The notes below the pieces were generated by a model that saw nothing but the letters and a program-made list of their open reading frames with translations, was not told where the DNA came from and ran no database searches. A stretch of DNA of 64,000 nt, taken from NCBI RefSeq assembly GCF_002252625.1, contig NZ_NQKW01000005.1, forward strand, positions 124,001 to 188,000, written 5' to 3'. How positions within the stretch are numbered: the stretch's first letter is position 1; the number at the start of each line of letters is the position of its first letter. Made by a program: the position numbers and the translations under genes. The DNA comes from Synechococcus sp. 1G10 (GTDB lineage: Bacteria > Cyanobacteriota > Cyanobacteriia > PCC-6307 > Cyanobiaceae). This document shows positions 56,807 through 64,000 of the stretch, one piece after another.

Positions 56807-57019
56807 TCAACGGCGCTTGTCGTCTTTACGCCACAACAGCCCCGCGATCCCCGTCACCACGCCCGCTCCGCCCAGAAAGAAACCGATCGGGATCAGAGGA
56901 AAAGCCTCTCGGACGATGCCATCGGCATCGACCCGGACCCCGATCAGTCGGTAGGCCACAGCACAGGCCAAGGCGCCAACAATCAGCAGTAAGGAGAGGC
57001 GAATGAAGGTTCGCTTCAT
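56807..57019 (-). CDS. DUF3955-like small membrane protein
   Basis: 70 residues with two membrane helices (LSLLLIVGALACAVAY and IPIGFFLGGAGVVTGIAGLLW) and the loop LIGVRVDADGIVREAFPLIPIGFF typical of DUF3955. Function unknown. Confidence 0.7.
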   Translation of the reverse strand: MKRTFIRLSLLLIVGALACAVAYRLIGVRVDADGIVREAFPLIPIGFFLGGAGVVTGIAGLLWRKDDKRR

Positions 57020-57149
57020 GACGATCCAGCCAATTCAGATCCAGAGCCTACTGTCTCGTACGGAACGAAACCACTAACAAGCGGCTTTACGTTGGCCGGA
57101 TTCGTAGGCGGCTGGTCGTCATGTTCCGATCAGCCTCAAACCTGCTCCT

Positions 57150-57704
57150 TCAAATCTTCTTGACGCCCTTGAACACACCATTGGAGTTAAAGGTGCAAGT
57201 GAAGACTTGAGTGAAGGTGCTTGATTCGTTGTACTGCCCGTACACCATGTAGGTGCCATTGGACTGGCGAGTAGGCTCGTTGCTGGAGATGTACCGAGGG
57301 CTTTGGTTGAACTTCTCGGCGGCCATGCCAGTGCAATAGCGCGCCATGTTCTCCACCTCTACACTATCCTTGGCGGACCCACCACCACTGGCAGAACGCT
57401 TGTCACTGGTCATCGTGACCCCGTCGAACTCACGATGTTGGTTGTATTCACAATAGAAAAACATCGCATTGTCACCCTCGGCGGGAGTCTGTCCATAGAC
57501 GCGGTAGTTGCTCCCCTTACGCTCGACAGGCAGGGTGGAGATGTCGCGAGAACTTACGCTGTATTTAGCTGCCACTTCACCTTGGCAGAAACGCATCATG
57601 TTCGATTCGTCGATATTTGGGCGGCTCTCCTTTGCCACTGCTGAAACCCCCAGCCCCGAGGTGGTGAGAAGAACAGCGGAAGCGATCAGGGCAGAATGAC
57701 GCAT
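57150..57704 (-). CDS. Secreted protein with two tandem copies of one domain
   Basis: 184 residues with a signal peptide ending near SAVA. Two similar ~65-residue units follow: MMRFCQGEVAAKYSVSSRDIST...NYRVYGQTPAE...FFYCEYN...EFDGVTM and MARYCTGMAAEKFNQSPRYISS...TYMVYGQYNES...VFTCTFN...FKGVKK. Each has two Cys, probably one disulfide. The family is not known to me. It is AT-rich relative to the core. Confidence 0.7.
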   Translation of the reverse strand: MRHSALIASAVLLTTSGLGVSAVAKESRPNIDESNMMRFCQGEVAAKYSVSSRDISTLPVERKGSNYRVYGQTPAEGDNAMFFYCEYNQHREFDGVTMTSDKRSASGGGSAKDSVEVENMARYCTGMAAEKFNQSPRYISSNEPTRQSNGTYMVYGQYNESSTFTQVFTCTFNSNGVFKGVKKI

Positions 57705-57819
57705 GTGTGAGCTTATGAGGAATTGGATAGTACCAAATAAGCAAGTAAAATGGCTGCCTATTTTGGGGGCGGCCTTTGACCAGCCATCAGCCTAGGCTCC
57801 GAGCCGCTTCCCCACCCCG

Positions 57820-58434
57820 ATGCTGCACCGGGTTCGGCACGAACTGCTCAGAGCCGCACCGCTGGCGCTGGTGATGGGTGGCGTGATCGGCGCCGGGCTC
57901 ACGCGCGGTCTGATGGAGCCCCTGCGCCAGGGCAGTACCTTCGCCCTGGAAACCACCAGTTTCGGCACCGCCCAGATCTTCTCACCGCTGGTGGTGAACC
58001 TGGTCTGGATCGGCTGCTGCGTTCCGGCCAGGGTGGAACTGGCAAGCCGGATTCAGGCCAGGCCAGGGGCCCACATCCTTGGGCATCGCGTGGCCACGGC
58101 GATGCTGGCGGCCCTGCTGCTGCTTCCCTATTTCATCCTGGCTGCGTTCTCCGCCAGCGTGCTCGCCTCCCCCCGGCCCGATCTCACCGAGCAACTGCCC
58201 CTGTTCCTGGGATCACTGACTCCATGGGTGGTGAGCAGCGCCGTGCTGCGCACCCTGCTGATGGCGGCGGTGTCGGCCAGCCTCTGCCACATCATCGGTC
58301 AACGCTGCCGCCAGCATCCCCAGGAACTGGCCGCCCTGATCAGCACAGCGATCGTGAACTGTGCTTTTTCGGTGGTGTTGCTGGAGGTGTTCTGGCTCGC
58401 CGTATTTCAGCCCAGCCTCAACGGAAGGCCATGA
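57820..58434 (+). CDS. MlaE-type ABC permease-like protein
   Basis: 204 residues with about five membrane helices; TTSFGTAQIFSPLVVNLVWIGCCVPARVELASRI resembles the MlaE permease helices. MlaE proteins move phospholipid between membranes with an MlaF ATPase and an MlaD substrate-binding protein. The stop overlaps the mlaD-like start by four bases. No ATPase gene is adjacent, so it would be elsewhere. Confidence 0.7.
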   Translation: MLHRVRHELLRAAPLALVMGGVIGAGLTRGLMEPLRQGSTFALETTSFGTAQIFSPLVVNLVWIGCCVPARVELASRIQARPGAHILGHRVATAMLAALLLLPYFILAAFSASVLASPRPDLTEQLPLFLGSLTPWVVSSAVLRTLLMAAVSASLCHIIGQRCRQHPQELAALISTAIVNCAFSVVLLEVFWLAVFQPSLNGRP

Positions 58435-59336
58435 ACGAACCACGTCCGACTTCAAGACCCGCCTGGCTGCCGCGCTGGTCGGTGGAGGCGGTGGGCACGG
58501 GGCTGAGCTGGGCGGTACCTGTGGGCGCCCTGCTGTTGGGTGCCTGGATGCTGAACGCCACCTGGCAGCAGCAGAGCTGGGTGGCCCGCAGTTTTGCCGT
58601 GCGTTTTCGCACCACCGATGCCAGCGGCATCTGGCCGGGCGTGAACGTCACTCTCTCCGGCTTTCGGGTGGGACGGGTGGAGAAGGTGGCGCTGGGCATG
58701 GACGGGAAGGTGGCGGTGGATCTGCGTATCGCCGAGACGTACCGCCGCCTGGTCGGTCCCGCCAGCCGTGCCGAGCGTTATCAGGAGGGACTGATCGGCG
58801 CCAGCCAGATCGCCCTCACCCCGGATGTACTGCCGCCTGGGAAGGAACCACCCCGCAGCGATCTGCTGATTCCGTTTGAGCAGGGGCCCGACCTCGCCCA
58901 GCTGCTTGAGGAGATCGCCGCCACCCGGCTCAAGCTCAACCGCACCCTGGAGGGCACGGCCACGGTCGCCGAGCGCGATGTGCCCCGGGCGATCAACAGC
59001 TTCCAGGCAACGATGCAGGACCTCAGGCGTCTCAGCAGCCGTCTTGAGCTGGAAACCGGCCGAACTGCCGCCACCACCCGTCAGACGCTGCAGGTGTACG
59101 AAGGCACCGCCCAACGGATCGACAACACCGGTGCAGCCGCCCGCAAGGCCACCGAAGAAGCTCTGGCGCTGATGCGTGACGCCCACCCGCCACTGGTGGA
59201 CACCCTGCGCGAGGTGAGAGCCCTGTCCCTTCGCCTCAATCTGCTGCTGGAGTCGTTTGGGGTGAAGGATGAACCTCCGCAGCTCTCCCCACCGGGAACC
59301 CGTTCAGGTGGAAGCGCCGGTGGTGGGAAAGAATGA
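58431..59336 (+). CDS. MlaD-type (MCE domain) substrate-binding protein
   Basis: 301 residues. One N-terminal membrane helix (VPVGALLLGAWMLNATW) precedes an MCE domain (FAVRFRTTDASGIWPGVNVTLSGFRVGRVEKVALGMDGKVAVDLRIAETYRRLV, GLIGASQIALTP) and then a long coiled-coil (NRTLEGTATVAERDVP...RRLSSRLELETGRT). It faces the periplasm and likely works with the MlaE-like protein. Confidence 0.85.
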   Translation: MNEPRPTSRPAWLPRWSVEAVGTGLSWAVPVGALLLGAWMLNATWQQQSWVARSFAVRFRTTDASGIWPGVNVTLSGFRVGRVEKVALGMDGKVAVDLRIAETYRRLVGPASRAERYQEGLIGASQIALTPDVLPPGKEPPRSDLLIPFEQGPDLAQLLEEIAATRLKLNRTLEGTATVAERDVPRAINSFQATMQDLRRLSSRLELETGRTAATTRQTLQVYEGTAQRIDNTGAAARKATEEALALMRDAHPPLVDTLREVRALSLRLNLLLESFGVKDEPPQLSPPGTRSGGSAGGGKE

Positions 59337-59543
59337 GCTCAACGGTCAGAGGGTTGCCGCCTCGGCAAGCGCTCAGAACATCTCCAGCACGGGCCGCTCG
59401 GAGTCGGAAACATCCAGCTCGAGCGATTCCAGAGGACGGGATCCGCCGCCGCTTCCGCGCCGTTTGGAGAAAATTCGAGCAGGTCTACCGGCAGTGGGTC
59501 GACGCAGGGGGGGTCTTCGATCCCCTGTGTTCTAGCCACAACA

Positions 59544-59943
59544 GTGGAGAGCGGCCGGAAGAACGATCGCCCCCAGCTGTCTGCTGTCCTCACCGAAGCC
59601 CGCAAGCGTCGGGCACCTTTTCTGTGACCTGCCCGAGGTGGACGCCACCACTTCTGCTGGCCGGTTGATCCTGGGAGTGATGGCCAGCGTTGCTGAGTTC
59701 GAGGGGCGCCGGATCAGTGAGCGCACCCGCGAAGCACTGGCCGCTGCCAAGGCCCGAGCCATGGCTGAGGCTGAGTAGCTCCGCGCCGTGCTGGCACCGA
59801 TGGCCGCAGCCGGTCTGAGCCTGCGGGCGATGGGGGCTGCCTTGGCTGGAGCTGGCACCGTCACCCGCAGCGGCGCTCCCCTGGGGCCTTCCTCGGTGGC
59901 CCGTCTACTGGAGCGCCTGGAACTTCACACGGCCGTCGCCTGA
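59544..59943 (+). pseudogene. Serine recombinase/resolvase remnant
   Basis: VESGRKNDRPQLSAVLTEARKRRAPFL is followed, after a frame change, by FCDLPEVDATTSAGRLILGVMASVAEFEGRRISERTREALAAAKARA, a TAG, then LRAVLAPMAAAGLSLRAMGAAL and SVARLLERLELHT. These are the middle and C-terminal parts of a resolvase-type serine recombinase; the catalytic N-terminus is absent. Confidence 0.75.
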
Positions 59944-59993
59944 GCCACCACTGGCCAAGCCGGCTAGCGTGAATACACCGATCCATTGGTGCC

Positions 59994-60221
59994 GTGCCCA
60001 CCTCCGTCCGGCTGGACCCTGCCATTGAGAAACGCCTGGAGCAGCTGGCCGCTGCCACTGGCCGTAGCAAGGCTTTCTACCTGCGCGAGCTGATCGAGGC
60101 CGGCATCGACGACCTGGAAGATGCGTACCTGGGCGCTTCGGCACTAGAGGCCCACCGCCGCTCTGGTGAGACCACCATCCCCCTGGACCAGGTGATGCGA
60201 AACCTTGGCCTGGACGGTTGA
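59994..60221 (+). CDS. Ribbon-helix-helix antitoxin (RelB/CopG-like)
   Basis: 75 residues from a GTG. RHH N-terminus: TSVRLDPAIEKRLEQLAAATGRSKAFYLRELIEAGIDDLEDAYL. It overlaps the toxin by 17 bases. Confidence 0.85.
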   Translation: MPTSVRLDPAIEKRLEQLAAATGRSKAFYLRELIEAGIDDLEDAYLGASALEAHRRSGETTIPLDQVMRNLGLDG

Positions 60222-60471
60222 GTTCACCCCCGCTGCTGAGCGGGAGCTTGGGAAGCTGGATCGCCAAGCTGCCCACCGGATCGTCTCCTACCTCCAGGAG
60301 GTGGTGACCAGCTGCAGTGACCCCCGCCAGCGGGGCAAGGGGCTGACGGCAAACAAGACCGGCCTGTGGCGCTACCGGGTAGGGGACTACCGGTTGATCT
60401 GTCAGCTAGAAGACGCCCGCTTGGTCGTGCTGGTAGTGCGGGTCAGTCACCGCAGCGAGGCCTACTGCTGA
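60205..60471 (+). CDS. RelE/ParE-family toxin
   Basis: 88 residues, apparently from a TTG. Motifs: WTVEFTPAAERELGKLDRQAAHRIVSYLQEVV, then GLTANKTGLWRYRVGDYRLICQLEDARLVVLVVRVSHRSEAYC. It differs clearly from the toxin at 24.4 kb, so it was acquired separately. Confidence 0.88.
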   Translation: MAWTVEFTPAAERELGKLDRQAAHRIVSYLQEVVTSCSDPRQRGKGLTANKTGLWRYRVGDYRLICQLEDARLVVLVVRVSHRSEAYC

Positions 60472-60545
60472 GAACCTTCGGGGCGCTTTGGGAAGCCGGA
60501 GCTGCCCATTTTAAGGAGTTCGAAAACCTCCCTCTTGGGAATGGC

Positions 60546-60911
60546 TCAGAGGTTCGGGAAAGGAAGGGGACAGGCAGCAACAGCAACGTCCCGTGGAGTG
60601 GTGTAACTCAGGAGGAGCAGCACCGGCGCAGTGGAGCTGGCAACGGCCTCCAGCAGTTGGATCACTGTGTCGGGATTGTGGCGGTAGGCGGCCGACACTT
60701 CCACCTGGCTGCGGCGCAGCCGGTCGCTGCCGGTGTAGGTGGTGGTCGTTGTCGTGAATAAGTCATGGTTGGGGATCACCAGCTCGCCACTGTCGCGGTA
60801 GCGCCAGAGCACCGCAGCCCGTAACCCGAGGCTGCGCACCTCGCAGGGGTCGCCATCGATGAACAGGATCTCGCCTGAGCGCACCGATCCCTCGAACAGC
60901 ACCCATCTCAC
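60546..60911 (-). pseudogene. MscS-type mechanosensitive channel fragment
   Basis: FEGSVRSGEILFIDGDPCEVRSLGLRAAVLWRYRDSGELVIPNHDLFTTT and LRRSQVEVSAAYRHNPDTVIQLLEAV correspond to the beta domain and the start of the C-terminal domain of MscS. The membrane helices and pore are missing upstream, so only a fragment remains. Confidence 0.75.
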
Positions 60912-61017
60912 TGTTTGCCTACATCGCTATAGGTAACAGATAAAATATGAGGATTTTCTCCATCAGCTGATTTATTGCGCATTCCCGTCGCTAAGTTGAG
61001 AAATTGGAGTTGGATCT

Positions 61018-62655
61018 ATGCCAAAGCGTATTGCCGCCAGCCTGTCCGCGGCCCTGGTCAGCGCCCTGATGGTTGTGGCTCCAGTTCGTGCTGGCGAGAC
61101 GTTGTCGTTCTCCTATGGCCCCCTGATCCGCTCGCTGAAGATCAGTTCTCTGAAAACATTTGCTGAAAGCGGTCAGGTACCTGATGATCTGGCCTATTTT
61201 TTACAGCTCACATCCCAGCAACAAGAGGACAATCTACGAAAGGCGCTGGTCAAGAAGGCGGAGATCGATCCGCTCACCGTTTCGCGCTTCTTCAACAGTG
61301 CAATGGGGGAACAGGTTCTGGAGCGGCTGGGCAACGGGATCACCCTCATGCGGGCCGGAAACGGCAAGTATGCGATTCGATCAGCCCTCGTGGGGGCCGC
61401 CTTCTCTACCGAGGGCCTGACCCTGCTGAATGTGCTGGAGAAGTTGCCCACCAACATGCAGATACACGGAGAGAAGCTAAAGGGAGCAGCCAAAGGGGCC
61501 AAGCGCGTCATCAAGGCCACCGACACCCTCAGCGAATTGTTGCGTGAGCTCACCGCAAAGGAAGCGGCTAGTGAGCCTCGCATCGACTACGCCACCTTGC
61601 CGGCTCCAGACAAACCAGGCCCCCATGCGGTGAAGAAGGAGGTATGGAACCTGGTGGACCAGAGCCGCCAGCGAAAATTTTACGTAGATGTCTACCGACC
61701 GGAAGGCAAGGATGAGAAGGTGATTCCGGTCCTCGTCATCTCTCATGGTCTGGCCTCCCGCCCGGAAGACTTCGCGGCAGGCTCTCAGCTTCTGGCAAGC
61801 CATGGCTTTTTGGTGGCCGTTCCCCAGCATCCCGGCAGCGACACGATCTGGCTGAAGGAGATGCTGAGAGGCCTTCACAAGGATATCTTCGATGGCAAAG
61901 AATTCATCAATCGTCCCAAGGACATCAGCTATGTGATCGATGAACTGGAGCGCCGGAATCAGAAGGAATTCAACGGCAAACTCGACCTCAATAATGTCGG
62001 CGTCGCCGGACACTCCTTCGGTGGCTACACCGTGCTAGCGATTGCAGGAGCCACTATCGACTTCGAGCATCTCCAGAAAGAGTGCGCCCGTGAGTTCAAT
62101 CCGAATGCCTCCATACTGCTCTCCTGTCGTGCCCTGGAGTTGCCTCGTCAGGATTATCAGATGCGGGATCCTCGCGCCAAAGCCGTGCTTGCCGCTAATC
62201 CGGTGAATCGCGCCATCTTCGGTCCCAGAGGTCTCGGCAAGATTGCCATTCCGATCGTGATCGCTTCAGGCAGTTACGATCCCGCTACCCCCGCCGCACT
62301 GGAGCAGGCAGACAGTTTCACTTGGCTCACCGTTCCCCAGCGGTACTGGGTCATGGTTGAGGGGCAGGCCCATGTGAACTTCAGCCAGATCGATCCGGGG
62401 ATCGAAGAGGCCATCAAGACCGCGACGGATCTCACCCTTCCCAGTCAGGGGACGATCAGCAGGTATTTCACGGGGGTGGCCGTGCCCTTCTTCGGCATCT
62501 ACATCCAGAAGAACGAGAGCCTCAGGCCCTTCCTGCGTTCATCCTATGCGGAGTTTCTCAGCACCAACCAGACCTTCAAGCTCGACTTCATTAGTGGGGC
62601 TTCCACCCCCTCACTGCAGGCAGGCATGGACGCCTTCCGCAGGGCCAACCCTTGA
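61018..62655 (+). CDS. Secreted alpha/beta hydrolase with DUF1400-type N-terminus
   Basis: 545 residues. The signal peptide ends near PVRAGE; about residues 30-190 are a helical DUF1400-like region (LSFSYGPLIRSLKISSLKTFAESGQVPDDLAYFLQLTSQQQ). Then an alpha/beta hydrolase of the PAF-acetylhydrolase/dienelactone-hydrolase kind: VLVISHGLASRPEDF, the nucleophile elbow GVAGHSFGGYTVLAIAG, Asp in GSYDPATPA and His in GQAHVNFS. The substrate is unknown, perhaps a lipid or ester. Confidence 0.85.
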   Translation: MPKRIAASLSAALVSALMVVAPVRAGETLSFSYGPLIRSLKISSLKTFAESGQVPDDLAYFLQLTSQQQEDNLRKALVKKAEIDPLTVSRFFNSAMGEQVLERLGNGITLMRAGNGKYAIRSALVGAAFSTEGLTLLNVLEKLPTNMQIHGEKLKGAAKGAKRVIKATDTLSELLRELTAKEAASEPRIDYATLPAPDKPGPHAVKKEVWNLVDQSRQRKFYVDVYRPEGKDEKVIPVLVISHGLASRPEDFAAGSQLLASHGFLVAVPQHPGSDTIWLKEMLRGLHKDIFDGKEFINRPKDISYVIDELERRNQKEFNGKLDLNNVGVAGHSFGGYTVLAIAGATIDFEHLQKECAREFNPNASILLSCRALELPRQDYQMRDPRAKAVLAANPVNRAIFGPRGLGKIAIPIVIASGSYDPATPAALEQADSFTWLTVPQRYWVMVEGQAHVNFSQIDPGIEEAIKTATDLTLPSQGTISRYFTGVAVPFFGIYIQKNESLRPFLRSSYAEFLSTNQTFKLDFISGASTPSLQAGMDAFRRANP

Positions 62656-62936
62656 AACCGCCAAGAGGGCTGTAGGGATAGGATCTCAGAACAAATTTAG
62701 CGGCTGGGATCGATAATTCAAGCTGATAGAAGCTCTCAGCTGCCTCCTGCCTCTTGTTCACCCTCTTCTCAGGGTCAAAACCCCTTTGGTTTTACAACAC
62801 GTGGCGGGAGGCTATCCACTCCATTGCTATCGCAGTGCGCTTTAAGTCCAGGAAAAACCTACTTGATTTAGGTAGCAAGATCCGCCGACAGCCGTCTGCC
62901 GCCTAAGCTGGTACACATGTACCAGCTCTGATTGCC
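62656..62936. other. Short intergenic region
   Basis: No gene seen. It holds the left end of the IS1595-type element and an inverted repeat described separately. Confidence 0.4.
62906..62927. repeat. Inverted repeat just upstream of the transposase start
   Basis: AGCTGGTAC, four-base loop ACAT, then GTACCAGCT, ending nine bases before the ATG. It could form a hairpin limiting transposase expression or bind a regulator; inferred only. Confidence 0.5.
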
Positions 62937-63890
62937 ATGGCCATGAATCGGATCCAGTTCCAGTCCGGCCTGTCGCTGCCCAAGTTCGTCGAGCTCTACG
63001 GCACAGAGGAGAAATGCGAGGCCGCCCTGGAGCAGGCGCGCTGGCAGGATGGTTTCCGTTGCCCCCGTTGTGAGGGCAAGGAGTATGGGCTTATCGGTGG
63101 CCGGCGCCACAAGCGCTATCAGTGCCGGAGCTGCCGCCATCAGGCCACCCTCACGGCCGGAACCATCCTGGAGGCGACCAAGTTACCGCTGACCACCTGG
63201 TTCCTCGCCTTCTACCTGGTTGGACAGGCCAAGACCGGCATCTCCTCACTCGCTCTGAGGCGCCATCTCGGCGTGAACTATCGAACGGCATGGCTGGTTC
63301 ACAACAAGATCATGCAGGCAATGAAAGAGCGGGATGGGACCTATCTGTTACGGGGAAAGGTGCAGGTGGATGATGCTTACCTCGGCGGAGAACGCTGTGG
63401 GGGCAAGGCAGGTCGTGGATCAGAAAACAAGGTGCCGATCGTGGCGGCCGTCTCACTCGATGATGCGGGCCACCCCCGGCACGTAAAGCTTGCCACCGTG
63501 GCGACGTTCTCCTTTGCCGCCATCGCTGACTGGGCTCAGGATTCACTGGCGATTGGATGTGAGGTGGTCTCTGACGGGCTGGCCTGCTTCCGCGCTGTGG
63601 CAGAAGTCGGTTGCCTCCATCAACCTGTGGTCGTGAAGGGACGCCATCCCAATGAACTGCCAGAATTCCGCTGGATCAACACGGTGCTCAGCAACCTGAA
63701 AACCAGCTTCAGCGGCACCTTCCATGCCCTCAAATTCGATAAGTATGCTGATCGCTATCTGGCTGCCTTCAATTACCGCTTCAATCGGCCCTTCAACTTG
63801 GCAACGATGACTGAGCGAGTGGTTCATGCCATCTGCAGCTGCGGCGCTCGGCCGGAACGCTTCTTGAGGAGTGCGGAGCCAGCTACCTAA
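62937..63890 (+). CDS. IS1595-family (ISXO2-like) transposase
   Basis: 317 residues. An N-terminal zinc-ribbon (CPRCEGKEYG...YQCRSC), a helical region LGVNYRTAWLVHNKIM and the DDE-type core with KVQVDDAYLGGERCGG and VVSDGLACFRA; then LPEFRWINTVLSNLKTSFSGTFHALKFDKYADRYLAAFNYRFNRPF as usual in ISXO2-like enzymes. No frameshift is seen, so it may be active. An inverted repeat lies just upstream of its ATG. Confidence 0.92.
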   Translation: MAMNRIQFQSGLSLPKFVELYGTEEKCEAALEQARWQDGFRCPRCEGKEYGLIGGRRHKRYQCRSCRHQATLTAGTILEATKLPLTTWFLAFYLVGQAKTGISSLALRRHLGVNYRTAWLVHNKIMQAMKERDGTYLLRGKVQVDDAYLGGERCGGKAGRGSENKVPIVAAVSLDDAGHPRHVKLATVATFSFAAIADWAQDSLAIGCEVVSDGLACFRAVAEVGCLHQPVVVKGRHPNELPEFRWINTVLSNLKTSFSGTFHALKFDKYADRYLAAFNYRFNRPFNLATMTERVVHAICSCGARPERFLRSAEPAT

Positions 63891-63895
63891 TCAAG

Positions 63896-64000
63896 AAAAG
63901 GCATCGAAGCCGGGGTCAAGTTCTTCTTCTGATCTCCTGGGCTCCAATCCCTGCGGGATTTGGCTCTTGGGCTTGCCTGCCGCGACACAACGCGCGCTTC
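63896..64000. other. Right edge of the window
   Basis: No gene or RNA is recognisable in the final 105 bases. Confidence 0.4.

Larger units (their letters stand above)
62862..63895 (+). mobile_element. Apparently complete IS1595-type insertion sequence
   Basis: Ends: CTTGATTTAGGTAGC on the left (62862-62876) and GCTACCTAATCAAG on the right (63882-63895), complementary except for one base inserted on the left. A single transposase gene lies between. Target duplications were not identified and exact ends are uncertain by several bases. Confidence 0.7.

Noticed and set aside
62906-62927. Inverted repeat before the IS1595 transposase, considered as a tRNA or CRISPR repeat
   Set aside because: It is a single copy with a four-base loop; no repeats or spacers and no tRNA cloverleaf.

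Overview
The window looks like a chromosome segment of a GC-rich picocyanobacterium (Synechococcus/Cyanobium type). The evidence is gene content: a group 2 sigma factor, AcnB, a phytol-kinase-like protein, a SphX/PstS-type phosphate protein behind a Pho-box-like repeat, and a nitrogen-starvation cluster of the Sll0783-Sll0787 type. No species is claimed. Most genes are GC-rich. Roughly 22.7-26.5 kb and 51.3-57.8 kb are visibly more AT-rich and hold toxin-antitoxin pairs, transposon remnants and secreted proteins of unknown function, so they read as acquired or decaying DNA.

Layout. 1-4.2 kb: a secreted subtilase with RTX-type tail (cut by the window edge), a small lipoprotein, a frameshifted secreted gene, an LprI-like protein and a decayed copy of the acnB 3' end. 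4.2-12.5 kb: housekeeping genes (acnB, DAHP synthase, phytol kinase-like, sigma factor, polyphosphate kinase). 12.5-16.8 kb: an arsenic operon (ArsS radical SAM, TVP38-like membrane protein, ArsM methyltransferase, MFS transporter). 16.9-20.9 kb: molybdopterin genes (moaC-moeA converging on moaE-moaD-methyltransferase) and cutA. 21.2-22.6 kb: a YbaY/NlpE/META fusion. 22.7-26.5 kb: an island with a nitrilase, a RelE-type pair, a hicAB pair whose toxin is frameshifted inside a perfect hairpin, and a VOC protein. 26.5-35.1 kb: a signalling block with a divergent pyruvate kinase, three cyclic-nucleotide-binding proteins, an RsbU/RsbW/RsbV partner-switching set and a nucleotide-translocase-like protein carrying HEAT repeats. 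35.5-41.2 kb: phosphate binding protein, CHAD protein, decayed ArdC-like gene, copper ATPase and cupredoxin. 41.1-52.5 kb: DUF6629, then a nitrogen/nitrile region: a type III-like glutamine synthetase, an alpha/beta hydrolase, a desaturase and the flavoprotein NitH on the minus strand, divergent from nitBCDEFG, followed by a DUF1348 protein and cyanase. 52.7-57.7 kb: HPP-transporter, IS1182-like and IS3-like remnants and small secreted proteins. 57.8-59.3 kb: MlaE/MlaD-like lipid transport pair. 59.5-64 kb: resolvase remnant, second RelE-type pair, MscS fragment, secreted hydrolase and an apparently intact IS1595-type element.

Most notable: the Nit1C cluster continuing into desaturase, hydrolase and amide-ligase-like genes with cyanase close by (a possible one-carbon nitrogen / cyanide-cyanate-nitrile unit), and the partner-switching block built around a translocase-HEAT-cNMP protein.
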